Positions 42,321 through 50,392 of a stretch of 64,000 bases of DNA are shown piece after piece (within the stretch, counting starts at the first letter, position 1; each line of letters starts with the position of its first letter). Location: contig NZ_BEVZ01000002.1 in the NCBI RefSeq assembly GCF_003112515.1, positions 1,940,157 through 2,004,156 on the forward strand, read 5' to 3'. This DNA comes from Streptomyces fragilis. GTDB taxonomy: Bacteria; Actinomycetota; Actinomycetes; Streptomycetales; Streptomycetaceae. A program made the position numbers and the translations under genes. Below the pieces are notes generated by a model, which saw only the letters and a program-made list of their open reading frames with translations, had not been told where the DNA came from and did no database searches.

Positions 42321-42369
42321 GCCGGACACCTCGTCACACGGACCGACCTGGTGTGACGAGGTGTCCGGC
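42321..42369 (+). terminator. Strong hairpin terminator ending the biosynthetic cluster
   Basis: A perfect 19-bp inverted repeat (starting GCCGGACACCTCGTCACAC at 42321, complement at 42351-42369) with an 11-nt loop, 83 bp past the exporter stop. It marks the end of the ~20-kb co-directional run. The region 42239-42320 and 42370-42518 holds no gene. Confidence 0.85.
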
Positions 42370-42518
42370 CCGGGAGTCGGCGTCCTGTTCGCAAGAACTG
42401 GGCGCGGGTGAGCGTCGGCGCCTTCCCCGGGAGGAGACCGCCGTCCGCGTGGCCGCTCCGCCGGGCAGGGAGGGTCACCGGAGCCGAAGAGGCGGACGGC
42501 TGAGCGACGCAGGGGGGC

Positions 42519-43523
42519 TCACGACGGCGGGACGGTCCCCGGTCCTGCGGCGCGCGCGTAGCGGGCGGCGAGTTCTGCGAACGCCGTGGCCAACTGCGGT
42601 GGACCGACGACCTCGAGGCCCGTGTCGAAGTAACCGAGGGTGGTGGCGAGTCCGGTCCAGGACCAGGAGCCGAGGGTGAGCCGGCAGCGGCGAGGGCCGA
42701 GTTCCTCGACGATTCCGTCCCGGGCGAAGGGGGCGACGTCGGCGGCGGGGAGGTGGAGGACGACTTCGCCCCGGCAGGGCCAGTCGGTCGTGGTGCCGTC
42801 GTTGCCCCGGAACCGGCTGGTGACGAAGGCGGAGACGTCGCCCCCGGGGACTTCACGCGGAGTGAAACGGGGGCCGGCGGGTGTACGGGGCCGGATGCGG
42901 TCGACGCGGAAGGTGCGCCAGTCCTCCCGGTCGAGGTCCCAGGCCACGAGGTACCAGCGGTGGCGCCAGGTGACCAGGTGGTGGGGTTGTACGCGGCGCG
43001 GGGCACCGGCCGAGATTCCCGGGCCCGGGCCCGAGGTGTGGTCGAGGCGCAATTCCTGGCGGGCGTGGATGACGTGGCTGAGCTCCATCAGGACCTGGGG
43101 GTCCACCTCGGGGGTGTCACCGGCCGCAGGTGGCCGGACGGCGGTGGCGCGCAGCAGGTCGATGCGGTGACGCAGGTGTGACGGCATGACCTGGCGGAGG
43201 GTGGCCAGGGCCCGGGCGGCGTCCTCGGCGACGGCGGTGCCGGCGGCCGCGGTCTGCAGGGCGACGGCCAGGGCGACGACCTGGCCGTCGTCGAACAGGA
43301 GGGGCGGCATGCGAGTGCCGGCCTCCAGCCGGTAACCACCGGCCGGTCCTTTGACGGTGGTGATCGGGTAGCCGAGGCCACGCAGCCGATCGATGTCACG
43401 GCGCACGGTGCGTGAGGTGACGTCCAGACGCCCGGCGAGGTCCTCACCGGACCAGTCACGGTGGGTCTGGAGCAACGAGAGCAGCACGAGCAGCCGGGAG
43501 GACGTCTTCTGCATGGGATCCAT
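42519..43523 (-). CDS. WYL-domain transcriptional regulator (YafY type)
   Basis: 334 aa from ATG 43523; ATG 43514 is equally possible. N-terminal HTH_11 domain (RLLVLLSLLQTHRDWSGEDL, VTSRTVRRDIDRLRGLGYPI). The WYL core is around residues 140-220 (HHLVTWRHRWYLVAWDLDR), followed by a C-terminal WCX-like extension (GLATTLGYFDTGLEVVGP). It is divergent from the VOC protein gene with 149 bp between starts, so it most likely controls that gene. A role in the neighbouring cluster is possible but not supported by sequence. Confidence 0.9.
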   Translation of the reverse strand: MDPMQKTSSRLLVLLSLLQTHRDWSGEDLAGRLDVTSRTVRRDIDRLRGLGYPITTVKGPAGGYRLEAGTRMPPLLFDDGQVVALAVALQTAAAGTAVAEDAARALATLRQVMPSHLRHRIDLLRATAVRPPAAGDTPEVDPQVLMELSHVIHARQELRLDHTSGPGPGISAGAPRRVQPHHLVTWRHRWYLVAWDLDREDWRTFRVDRIRPRTPAGPRFTPREVPGGDVSAFVTSRFRGNDGTTTDWPCRGEVVLHLPAADVAPFARDGIVEELGPRRCRLTLGSWSWTGLATTLGYFDTGLEVVGPPQLATAFAELAARYARAAGPGTVPPS

Positions 43524-43672
43524 GGTCCCCGAAGTAGAGGACGCATCCTGTCCGGTACTCCTGCCAAGGTGGCGTACAAGCCGCTCAGGAGACATCACTC
43601 CTGGTCACGGCGGTCGTCACCCGCACTGGACGGGTCGGCGGCGCATCCGTCACACCGCACAAGGAGCAACCC

Positions 43673-44095
43673 ATGTCCGTCACGACCACCACCCACCTGA
43701 ACTTCCGGGGCACCGCACGAGAGGCACTGGACCACTACCGGTCCGTCTTCGGCGGACGCACCGTCGCGGTCACCTACGCGGACGCGGGCGCCGTGCGGAA
43801 CGAGAGCGAGGCGGACTGGGTGATGTGGGGCGAGGTGGCAGGCGACGACGGCTTCCACGTCATGGCCTACGACGTGCCCTCGGACCTGCCTTGGAACCAG
43901 GGCGAGAACCCGTTCTTCGTCTCCGTACGCGGTGACGACGCCGAGGAGATCCGCGCCCTGTGGGGCAGGCTCGCCGAGGGCTCGGCCGTCGTGCGCCCGC
44001 TGGAGCCCGCGCCGTGGGCACCTCTGTACGGCATGCTCACCGACCGCTTCGGCGTCACCTGGGTCCTGGACGTCGCCGCTCCCTACAACGGCTGA
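43673..44095 (+). CDS. VOC family (PhnB-like) protein
   Basis: 140 aa; AAGGAG precedes the ATG. HLNFRGTAREALDHYRSVFGG start, ENPFFVSVRGDDAEEI, and YGMLTDRFGVTWVLDV end are typical of PhnB/3-demethylubiquinone-like glyoxalase-fold proteins. They are usually annotated as conserved metal-binding or resistance proteins of unknown substrate. Likely under the divergent WYL regulator. Confidence 0.9.
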   Translation: MSVTTTTHLNFRGTAREALDHYRSVFGGRTVAVTYADAGAVRNESEADWVMWGEVAGDDGFHVMAYDVPSDLPWNQGENPFFVSVRGDDAEEIRALWGRLAEGSAVVRPLEPAPWAPLYGMLTDRFGVTWVLDVAAPYNG

Positions 44096-44119
44096 ACCGG
44101 CCGACCGACGTGAACCGCC

Positions 44120-44158
44120 CCGTCCGGGCCACCGCGGTGACACGCGCGGCCCGGACGG
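44120..44158 (+). terminator. Hairpin after the VOC gene
   Basis: Perfect 11-bp stem (CCGTCCGGGCC / GGCCCGGACGG) with a 17-nt loop, 24 bp past the stop. No U tail. Confidence 0.7.
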
Positions 44159-44362
44159 CGCAGGCACCGCACACCTACGCCCGTCTCACGAACCGAGCCG
44201 CAGCCGGAGTACTCCTCGTATGCGGACGAGTTGGCGGCCGGGAGACCGCAGGGAAGGCTGGGTTGAGGAAGGCTCCTCACCGTGCGGTCCCCCGCCGCCG
44301 GAGGGACGATGGACGTAAGCACAAGGCCGCGCCTCACCGGGCGCCGAGGCCAGGGGGACAGC

Positions 44363-44935
44363 ATGTCTCGTCTGTCGGTATGCGCGCTGGCAGCGGTCCT
44401 CGCCGTCGGCGGCACCGCCTACGGCGCCCGGACCGGTTCGGAAGCGCCGACGTACGGCGGCACGGCATGGTCCGCAGCCTCAGCCGGCGCGCACGCCCCA
44501 GCTCGCACCGACCCCTCGCCCACCGACGCCGAGGTGGGCGACACCGTCCACCTGACGGGGCTCAAGAATGGCGAGAAGCTCGCGGTCACCGTGGTGAAGG
44601 TGGTCGACCCGGTGACCGGCAAGGACACCGGCCCCGGAACAGGGGAGCGGTACGTCGCCGTCCAGTTCCGTCTGCACAACACGGGATCGCAGCAGTACCG
44701 CGACGCCCCGATCAACAGCGCCAAGGTCGTCGACGAGCAGGGGCACGAGTTCGGCTCCTGGATCGCCGAGACCACCGCCGGCCCGGGCTTCACCGGCACG
44801 ACGACCCTCTCCGTCGGCGACACCGCGCTGGGATACGTCACGTTCAAGGTGCCGGAAGGGTCGGAGATCGCCGAGATCCAGTTCACGATGGACAGCGGTT
44901 TTGCCGACGACACCGGCAAGTGGCGCGTGCCCTGA
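44363..44935 (+). CDS. Secreted DUF4352-type protein
   Basis: 190 aa from ATG 44363 (GGGGGAC upstream; the frame is open further but not conserved). Signal peptide VCALAAVLAVGGTAYGA, a ~40-residue Ser/Pro/Ala linker, then an immunoglobulin-like DUF4352 domain: VGDTVHLTGLKNGEKLAVTV, ERYVAVQFRLHNTGSQQY, DTALGYVTFKVPEGSEI. Such domains occur in surface or secreted proteins of unknown function (the family name denotes telomeric-repeat-binding-factor-2-like folds). It stands alone between two operons. Confidence 0.85.
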   Translation: MSRLSVCALAAVLAVGGTAYGARTGSEAPTYGGTAWSAASAGAHAPARTDPSPTDAEVGDTVHLTGLKNGEKLAVTVVKVVDPVTGKDTGPGTGERYVAVQFRLHNTGSQQYRDAPINSAKVVDEQGHEFGSWIAETTAGPGFTGTTTLSVGDTALGYVTFKVPEGSEIAEIQFTMDSGFADDTGKWRVP

Positions 44936-45051
44936 CGGTGAGGCGCTCCGTGGCCGGCCCTGGCTTGCCACCGGTGACGATGGGGCGCCAGACCTCACCG
45001 GGGTTCGGCCACGCCTGGCGCAGTGAAGTGACAGGCAGTGCCTGTACCAGC

Positions 45052-45723
45052 TCATTCCTCGAGTGCGAGGCCCTCCCCGACGAGACCGGCCGGGTATCCG
45101 AAGCGGTCCCCGAGCATGGTCATCTCGGCGCGCAGCGCGACGGTGACCGGCAGGGCGTAGAACTTGACCGCCCGAAGGAAGAGCCGGTAGCCGAGGTCCG
45201 CACCTGCCTCCTTGGTGACCCGCCGGAACGCCGGCATCAAGGCGGGCAGCGGGTATGGGTTGAAGACCTGGGCCTCCGTGTGCGCGGTGGCCAGCGCGTC
45301 CGCGAGCGGACGCATCACGCGGAGGACCTCCGCGCCGGTGACCTCGTCGGCCTCCGGTCGGGCCGACGGAGGGACGAAGCCGGGGTCACGCCGCCGTTCG
45401 GCTGCGAGCCAGGTCTCTTCGAGCCTCCCCAGCCAGGCGCGAGGAGTCACGTCCTCCGCGACAGGATCGAGCGCGTAGTCCGTCGAACCGGCCCAGGCGG
45501 TTCTGATGGTCTCCTCCGGCAGCGAGGAATCCAGCAGGCACCGGACGTCCCGCCCCAGCCGCAGCCGAGCGGACCGGTCCAGCTCCGCCACGGCCCGCTC
45601 CACCGTCAGGACGACGGCCGAGACGGGACCCCGCTCGACGAGGGCGTCGATCTCCGGTGCCGGCAGGTCGGCGAGGTCCGCGCACTGCAGCGAGAGCCAT
45701 GACAGGCCCACTTCCTGTGCCAT
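45052..45723 (-). CDS. Conserved protein of unknown function
   Basis: 223 aa from ATG 45723 (TAGGAACG upstream); upstream in-frame sequence is not protein-like. Soluble, mostly helical. Visible segments: VGLSWLSLQCADLADLPAPE, VVLTVERAVAELDRSARLRL, AFRRVTKEAGADLGYRLFLR, YALPVTVALRAEMTMLGDRF. I do not recognise the family. It is divergent from the cold-shock gene, with 194 bp between starts. Confidence 0.7.
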   Translation of the reverse strand: MAQEVGLSWLSLQCADLADLPAPEIDALVERGPVSAVVLTVERAVAELDRSARLRLGRDVRCLLDSSLPEETIRTAWAGSTDYALDPVAEDVTPRAWLGRLEETWLAAERRRDPGFVPPSARPEADEVTGAEVLRVMRPLADALATAHTEAQVFNPYPLPALMPAFRRVTKEAGADLGYRLFLRAVKFYALPVTVALRAEMTMLGDRFGYPAGLVGEGLALEE

Positions 45724-45916
45724 CGTTCCTACTTCGGATAGGAGGTGGAGGCGACCCATGTCTTGGGCCTGTTGTGGCTCTCGACGAATCGGTGACGGAT
45801 GATCGTATGACAGGGCTCCGGTTGGGGTAGGACAGACGCTGGCGGTCTTCCTTGCAGTGGACGACCCCGCTGTTGACACCGGCCGGCACCCCCGGCGAGA
45901 TCGAAGGATACGCAGT

Positions 45917-46120
45917 ATGGCCAGCGGCACCGTGAAGTGGTTCAACTCCGAGAAGGGCTTCGGTTTCATCGCCCAGGACGGCGGCGGACCGGACGTCTTC
46001 GCCCACTACTCCAACATCTCCGGCAACGGCTACCGCGAGCTGGTCGAGGGCGAGGCGGTCACGTTCGACATCACCCAGGGCCAGAAGGGCCCCCAGGCCG
46101 AGAACATCGTCCGCGGCTGA
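45917..46120 (+). CDS. Cold-shock protein, CspA family
   Basis: 67 aa, exact family length. [20 protein letters not shown] contains RNP1 (KGFGFI). RNP2 reads DVFAHYSNI, with Ala for the usual Val. A five-stranded OB-fold RNA chaperone. The ~130 bp leader upstream is long enough to carry a temperature-responsive 5' UTR, but I cannot define its fold. Confidence 0.95.
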   Translation: MASGTVKWFNSEKGFGFIAQDGGGPDVFAHYSNISGNGYRELVEGEAVTFDITQGQKGPQAENIVRG

Positions 46121-46156
46121 TCTCCGTGACGCCCCGCGGAAGCCGCACCACGGACG

Positions 46157-46183
46157 CGGGGTAGGACAACGGGGTAGGACAAC
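46157..46183. repeat. Tandem 13-nt repeat
   Basis: CGGGGTAGGACAA is repeated head to tail at 46157-46169 and 46170-46182, between the cold-shock stop and a hairpin. A slippage duplication with no evident function. Confidence 0.5.
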
Positions 46184-46190
46184 AAGGAAC

Positions 46191-46225
46191 CCGGCGGCCG
46201 GCGGCAGACCAGCCCTGGCCGCCGG
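46191..46225 (+). terminator. Hairpin between the cold-shock and STAS genes
   Basis: 9-bp stem CCGGCGGCC / GGCCGCCGG around a 17-nt loop, 70 bp past the cold-shock stop. The two flanking genes converge, so it may serve both. Confidence 0.55.
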
Positions 46226-46329
46226 ACTCTCCCGTAGGCACAAAGCGTTCGGCGGCCTCCTGCGCGACCGCAGCGCCCCGGTGAACTCGCCCCGGGCGAC
46301 GGGCCTTGCCCGTGGAGGCGGGTGGCCGG

Positions 46330-46707
46330 TCAGTGGGCGAGTGCTTGGGGGAGGGTTGCCCGGCAGTCGATGACAGCGTCGACACCGACGATGCTGAGGG
46401 TGCGCGTCACGGCTTCGCCGGCAGCGGCCAGGCGCAGCCAGCCGCCGGCCTCGCTGAGGGCGCGGTGGGCGGCGATGAGGATGTTGATGCCGCTGGAGTC
46501 CATGAAGGTGACCTGGCGCATGTCGACCACGACGTGGGGACAGGGAGTGCCGGAAGCGTCCAGGGCTCGGCGGAACGTGTCGCCGGTGTGGTGGTCGATC
46601 TCTCCGGACAGGGTCAGCACGCGGATGTTGTCGGTGGTGGTGGTCACGACCGACAGGTAGTCGGCCTGCCCGGCGGGTTCGGGGTCCGTCATCTCTGCCT
46701 CAGACAT
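46330..46707 (-). CDS. STAS-domain anti-sigma factor antagonist
   Basis: 125 aa (ATG 46707; ATG 46692 also possible). Residues ~20-120 are a STAS domain with VLTLSGEIDHHTGDTFRRAL and the phosphorylation loop VDMRQVTFMDSSGINILI, where the Ser after Asp is the switch serine. It should bind an anti-sigma HATPase when unphosphorylated. The divergent neighbour encodes such an HATPase (161 bp between starts), and a SpoIIE-type phosphatase lies at 57716. Confidence 0.92.
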   Translation of the reverse strand: MSEAEMTDPEPAGQADYLSVVTTTTDNIRVLTLSGEIDHHTGDTFRRALDASGTPCPHVVVDMRQVTFMDSSGINILIAAHRALSEAGGWLRLAAAGEAVTRTLSIVGVDAVIDCRATLPQALAH

Positions 46708-46867
46708 GACAGTGATCCTGGCACACCCAGACCCTCACCCGCAGTGCCGCAGGCATGGTATGTGCGGTGCGGAAGTGAGCCGGTCGACAGAAAAGACATG
46801 GCGTGATTCGAAACTGTGAGGGTAGACGGGCGAAGAATCTTGTAAACGCTGGTGAGCGGGGGAACGA

Positions 46868-47359
46868 ATGGCGGTCCTGGTGGACGCGGATCCGACGTCG
46901 GCAGGTGGTGGGGCACCGGCCCGTCCCGCCGTACAGACCGGCAGGGCCCTCGCCGGAGACGGCGAAGACATCGCTCACGCCCGCCACCTGGCCGCCGGAT
47001 TCCTCACCAGGGTCCAAGCCGAGCACGGCCTGCCCGTCTCGCAGCGTGCCATGGACCTCACCCAGCTGGTGGTCAGCGAACTGGTCACCAACGCCCACAA
47101 GTACGCCCCCGGACCGGTACTGCTGGACCTGCGCCTCACCGGAGACATGGTCGAGGTTGCCGTGTGGGACTCCAACCCGGCTCTGCCGATAGCCCGGGCC
47201 GCGGACACCGGCCGGGTCGGCCAGCACGGCTTGGAGATCGTCATGGCCGTCGCCCAGGGCTTCCAGGCGCAGCGTGAGCCGGTGGGCAAACGCATCACCG
47301 CCCGCATCGCCCTGGCCGACGACCCGGGCGGCGCCGTCTCCGGACGCCAGCCCCTGTAG
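46868..47359 (+). CDS. Anti-sigma-factor-type HATPase (RsbW-like)
   Basis: 163 aa. A GHKL ATP-binding domain (HATPase_c_2) with N-box LTQLVVSELVTNAHKYA and G-box GRVGQHGLEIVMAVAQGF. There is no histidine-kinase phosphoacceptor domain, so it is of the RsbW/SpoIIAB class, of which Streptomyces has dozens. It probably phosphorylates a STAS antagonist such as the divergent neighbour. No sigma factor of the SigB family is in the window. Confidence 0.9.
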   Translation: MAVLVDADPTSAGGGAPARPAVQTGRALAGDGEDIAHARHLAAGFLTRVQAEHGLPVSQRAMDLTQLVVSELVTNAHKYAPGPVLLDLRLTGDMVEVAVWDSNPALPIARAADTGRVGQHGLEIVMAVAQGFQAQREPVGKRITARIALADDPGGAVSGRQPL

Positions 47360-47529
47360 AGCCTCGGCCGTGTACCTCGGACGCGATACCGGACGACCGA
47401 TCTCTCGCCCCTCGTGAGGACAGCCCCCGCCTCATGATCCGCCGTGCGCTCGTCGACGGCTGCCCACGGCCACCTGTGACCGACCGGCTGCACCGCCGCC
47501 TGAACCCGGAGCCCGCACGTCTTCCTGGG

Positions 47530-48468
47530 TCAGCTGAAGGTGCGGCGGTAGGTCCGCGGGCTGACGCCTGTGGCGCGCTTGAAGCGGTCACGGAAGGTAG
47601 TGGATGAGCCGAAACCGACCTGGCTGCCGATGCGCTCGACGGAGTGCTGTGTGGTTTCGAGAAGGTGTTGCGCCTGGCGGATGCGGGCCCGGTGGAGCCA
47701 CTGGAGCGGAGTGGTGCCGGTCTGGTCGCGGAAGCGCCGGATCAGGGTTCGGGTGCTGGTCCCGGCGCGCGAGGCGATGTCGGCGAGCGTGAGGTCGCGG
47801 GAGAGGTTGTCCCGCAGCCAGGCGAGCAACGCATCGAGTTCGGCGCCCTGCGGTGTGGGGGTGTGATCGTGGACGATGAACTGCGCCTGCCCGCCCTCCC
47901 GTTCCAGGGGCATCACCGACAGGCGGGCGGCGTCGGCGGCTACGGCCGAGCCATAGTCACGGCGGATCATGTGCAGACACAGGTCCATTCCTGCGGCGGC
48001 GCCGGCCGAGGTGAGGAACTGGCCGTTGTCGACGTAGAGGACGTCCGGGTCGACGTCGATGTCGGGGTGGGTGGCGGCCAGCAGGCCGGCCGCGCGCCAG
48101 TGGGTCGTGGCGCGTAGCCCGTCGAGGAGCCCGGTGGCAGCAAGAGGGAAGGTGCCCACGCAGATGGACGCGATCCGGGTGCCGGCGGTGGCGGCCGAAC
48201 GCAGCGCGTCGCGTACGGCGGGCGGGAGCGCGGCCGTGAGGTCATTGACGCCCGGCACGATGATCGTGTCCGCGTCCCGCAATCCTTCCAGGCCCCAAGG
48301 CGCGCGCAGGGTGAACGCTCCGGCGTCGATCTCGTCGCGCTCGGCGCATACCCGGACCTGGTAGCCGGGCCGTCCATCGGGCAGGCGGGTACGCGAGAAC
48401 ACCTCGATGGGAGTGGACAGGTCGAATGGAATCACCTGATCCAGCGCGAGAACGGCAACGGTATGCAT
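47530..48468 (-). CDS. GlxA-type regulator: DJ-1/PfpI domain plus AraC DNA-binding domain
   Basis: 312 aa from ATG 48468 (ATG 48489 gives seven more residues). The N-terminal DJ-1/PfpI-like domain (TVAVLALDQVIPFDLSTPIE, with the Cys elbow in IASICVGTFPLAATGL) spans ~1-190. AraC helix-turn-helices follow (LTLADIASRAGTSTRTLIRR, ERIGSQVGFGSSTTFRDRFK). It is divergent from a stand-alone DJ-1 gene. TGGCA-type half sites fill the shared promoter, so it most likely activates that gene and its operon. Confidence 0.92.
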   Translation of the reverse strand: MHTVAVLALDQVIPFDLSTPIEVFSRTRLPDGRPGYQVRVCAERDEIDAGAFTLRAPWGLEGLRDADTIIVPGVNDLTAALPPAVRDALRSAATAGTRIASICVGTFPLAATGLLDGLRATTHWRAAGLLAATHPDIDVDPDVLYVDNGQFLTSAGAAAGMDLCLHMIRRDYGSAVAADAARLSVMPLEREGGQAQFIVHDHTPTPQGAELDALLAWLRDNLSRDLTLADIASRAGTSTRTLIRRFRDQTGTTPLQWLHRARIRQAQHLLETTQHSVERIGSQVGFGSSTTFRDRFKRATGVSPRTYRRTFS

Positions 48469-48519
48469 GGCCAGAACATACCCCGTCATCGGATTGTCTC
48501 AGTCATGCAGTTAACCCGA

Positions 48520-48595
48520 GAACTGCCAATCTCCGCAGCTCAGGGCGACTGGCAGCGGGTTGGCATTATTCCGTTGAAACATGGCACTAGTGCCA
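48520..48595. promoter_or_regulatory. TGGCA-type sites in the GlxA / DJ-1 divergent promoter
   Basis: TGGCACTAGTGCCA at 48582-48595 is a perfect 14-bp palindrome. Further TGGCA or TGCCA half sites lie at about 48523 (CTGCCAAT), 48550 (CTGGCAG) and 48560 (TTGGCAT). Repeated half sites in a divergent promoter are the usual layout for AraC-type activators. Confidence 0.5.
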
Positions 48596-48664
48596 CTGGG
48601 CAGTCGCGGGGACAGCCGGTTGACTTCAGAGCGTCGATGGCAAACGCTCCTGAAGGAATCGCCC

Positions 48665-49354
48665 ATGCACATCCAGATCGTCCTGTTCGACGGCTTCGAC
48701 CCGCTCGATGTCATCGCCCCGTACGAGGTGCTGTACGTCGGCGGCTCGGCCTCAGGCGGCGCAGTGAGCGTCGAACTGGTCACCGCGGAGGGCCCTCGCG
48801 AGGTGGTCAGCGGCACCGGAGGGCTGGCGCTGCACGCCGCCGGCACCCTCGACCTGGAGCGCGCCGACATCCTTGTTGTGCCCGGTGCCTCCGGCCGCGT
48901 GGGCGAGCCCGGCGAGGACCCGGAAGAGGAAGCGGACGCCGGCGAGTGGAAGCAGGACGAGTTCATCCCGGTGCTGCTGGGCCGGACGCTGACCACCGAC
49001 CTGCCCGCACTCCTCAAACAGGCGATGGACGACCCGCACATCACGGTTGCCACCGTCTGCGGCGGCTCGCTGGTCCTGGCCATGGCCGGCCTGCTGGAAG
49101 GGCGTCACGCCACCACCCACCACATGGGCCTCGACATGCTGGATGCCACCGGCGCCCACGCGGTCCACGCCCGCATCGTGGACGACGGCGACCTGATCAC
49201 CGGCGCCGGCGTCACCTCCGGGCTCGATCTGGGCCTGTACCTGCTGGAACGCGAGGTGGGTCCCCGCATCGCGCACGCCGTCGAAGAACTCTTCGCCCAC
49301 GAGCGGCGCGGCACCGTCTGGCGCGCCCAAGGGCCGACGCCCATCACCCTCTGA
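48665..49354 (+). CDS. DJ-1/PfpI family protein
   Basis: 229 aa from ATG 48665 (GAAGGAAT upstream). IQIVLFDGFDPLDVIAPYEV start, nucleophile-elbow cysteine in VATVCGGSLVLAMAGLLEGR, then HATTHHMGLDML and LITGAGVTSGLDLGLYLLER. Relatives act as isonitrile hydratase, glyoxalase or chaperone-like proteins. An acidic insertion (PGEDPEEEADAGEWKQDE) is unusual. Heads a small operon with the two genes that follow. Confidence 0.9.
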   Translation: MHIQIVLFDGFDPLDVIAPYEVLYVGGSASGGAVSVELVTAEGPREVVSGTGGLALHAAGTLDLERADILVVPGASGRVGEPGEDPEEEADAGEWKQDEFIPVLLGRTLTTDLPALLKQAMDDPHITVATVCGGSLVLAMAGLLEGRHATTHHMGLDMLDATGAHAVHARIVDDGDLITGAGVTSGLDLGLYLLEREVGPRIAHAVEELFAHERRGTVWRAQGPTPITL

Positions 49355-49419
49355 GCACTCGTCTGCTTCTCCGGCCAGTCGCTCACCATTCCCCTCGCAC
49401 AGTCAGGAAGAGCATCACC

Positions 49420-49737
49420 ATGTCCGTCGACGGCACCTGGAACCTGTCCATCTCCACCCCCATCGGCAAGATCAAGCCCGTGGTCGAACTCCGTGAACAG
49501 GACGGCACCCTGACCGGCGTCGCATCCGGAGCCGGCGAGGACGTACCACTCACCGACATCTCCCTCGACGGCGACCGGCTCACCTGGAGGCAGGCCATCA
49601 CCAAGCCCATGCGGCTGAACCTGGCATTCGACGTGACGGTCGACGGTGACACCCTCCGGGGAACCTCGAAGGCCGGCCGCCTCCCCTCCTCGACGGTCAC
49701 CGGCGAGCGCCGGACCGCCCCGGAGCACCAGTCGTGA
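49420..49737 (+). CDS. Small beta-rich conserved protein
   Basis: 105 aa from ATG 49420 with AGGAAG upstream. Repeating strand pattern (GTWNLSISTPIGKIKPVVEL, DGTLTGVASGAGEDVPLTDI, LRGTSKAGRLPSSTVTGER) suggests a lipocalin-like or other beta-barrel fold. No function is known to me. It overlaps the following membrane gene by 4 bp and follows the DJ-1 gene, so all three are probably controlled by the GlxA-type regulator. Confidence 0.75.
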   Translation: MSVDGTWNLSISTPIGKIKPVVELREQDGTLTGVASGAGEDVPLTDISLDGDRLTWRQAITKPMRLNLAFDVTVDGDTLRGTSKAGRLPSSTVTGERRTAPEHQS

Positions 49738-50204
49738 CCAAGTTCTTCCTGTCCCTGCACGTCCTGGCTGCCATCATCGCCGTCGGCCCGGTCACCGTCG
49801 CCGCGAGCATGTTTCCCGCGACGCTACGCCGCGCCCTCGGCGCCCCCGGTGAGGGTGACGCCTCCACCGCCCTGCGGACGCTGCACCGCATCTGCCGCGT
49901 GTACGCGGGCATCGGCATCGCGGTTCCCCTCTTCGGCTTCGCCACGGCCAGCAGCCTCGGTGTCCTCGGCGACGCCTGGCTGCTCACCTCGATCCTGCTG
50001 ACCGCGGCGGCCGCCGGTCTGCTGTTCCTGCTGATCCTGCCCGCTCAGAACCGCGCCCTGCACGAGGTGACAGGCTCCACCGCGCCGACGTCAACCCCCG
50101 TGGCACCGCACCGGCTCGCCATGCTCACCGGCCTCTTCAACCTGCTCTGGGCCACCGTCACCGTACTGATGACCATTCGTCCCGGCTCCACCACAGGGAC
50201 ATGA
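49734..50204 (+). CDS. DUF2269-like membrane protein
   Basis: 156 aa, GTG start overlapping the previous stop. Four hydrophobic segments: FFLSLHVLAAIIAVGPVTVA, VYAGIGIAVPLFGFATASSL, LLTSILLTAAAAGLLFLLIL, LAMLTGLFNLLWATVTVLMT. The N-terminal histidine within the first helix is typical of DUF2269 proteins. Function unknown; third gene of the DJ-1 operon. Confidence 0.78.
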   Translation: MTKFFLSLHVLAAIIAVGPVTVAASMFPATLRRALGAPGEGDASTALRTLHRICRVYAGIGIAVPLFGFATASSLGVLGDAWLLTSILLTAAAAGLLFLLILPAQNRALHEVTGSTAPTSTPVAPHRLAMLTGLFNLLWATVTVLMTIRPGSTTGT

Positions 50205-50392
50205 CCATGCACCTCCAGCCTCCCCTCCACCTGCGCATCGCGGCTCACACCGAGCTGATCCTCGCCCACCGAGGCCTGATCGATGAGCTGGGGACCCTCG
50301 CCGCCGAAGACCATCGCCCCTTCGGGATGGCAGGGCGGCCCTCGGCCCTTCCCGTACAGCATCTGTCATGCGGTCAGGTCAGGGCCATCGCG
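50201..50392 (+). pseudogene. Possible truncated fourth gene of the DJ-1 operon
   Basis: An ATG at 50201 overlaps the preceding stop by 4 bp (ATGA) and opens a frame beginning TMHLQPPLHLRIAAHTELIL, then HRGLIDELGTLAAEDHRPFG. The frame runs on to 50884, but antisense to the convergent CU044_5270 gene, where it is not protein-like. The coupled start suggests a real gene once began here and lost its end. No family recognised. Confidence 0.2.
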
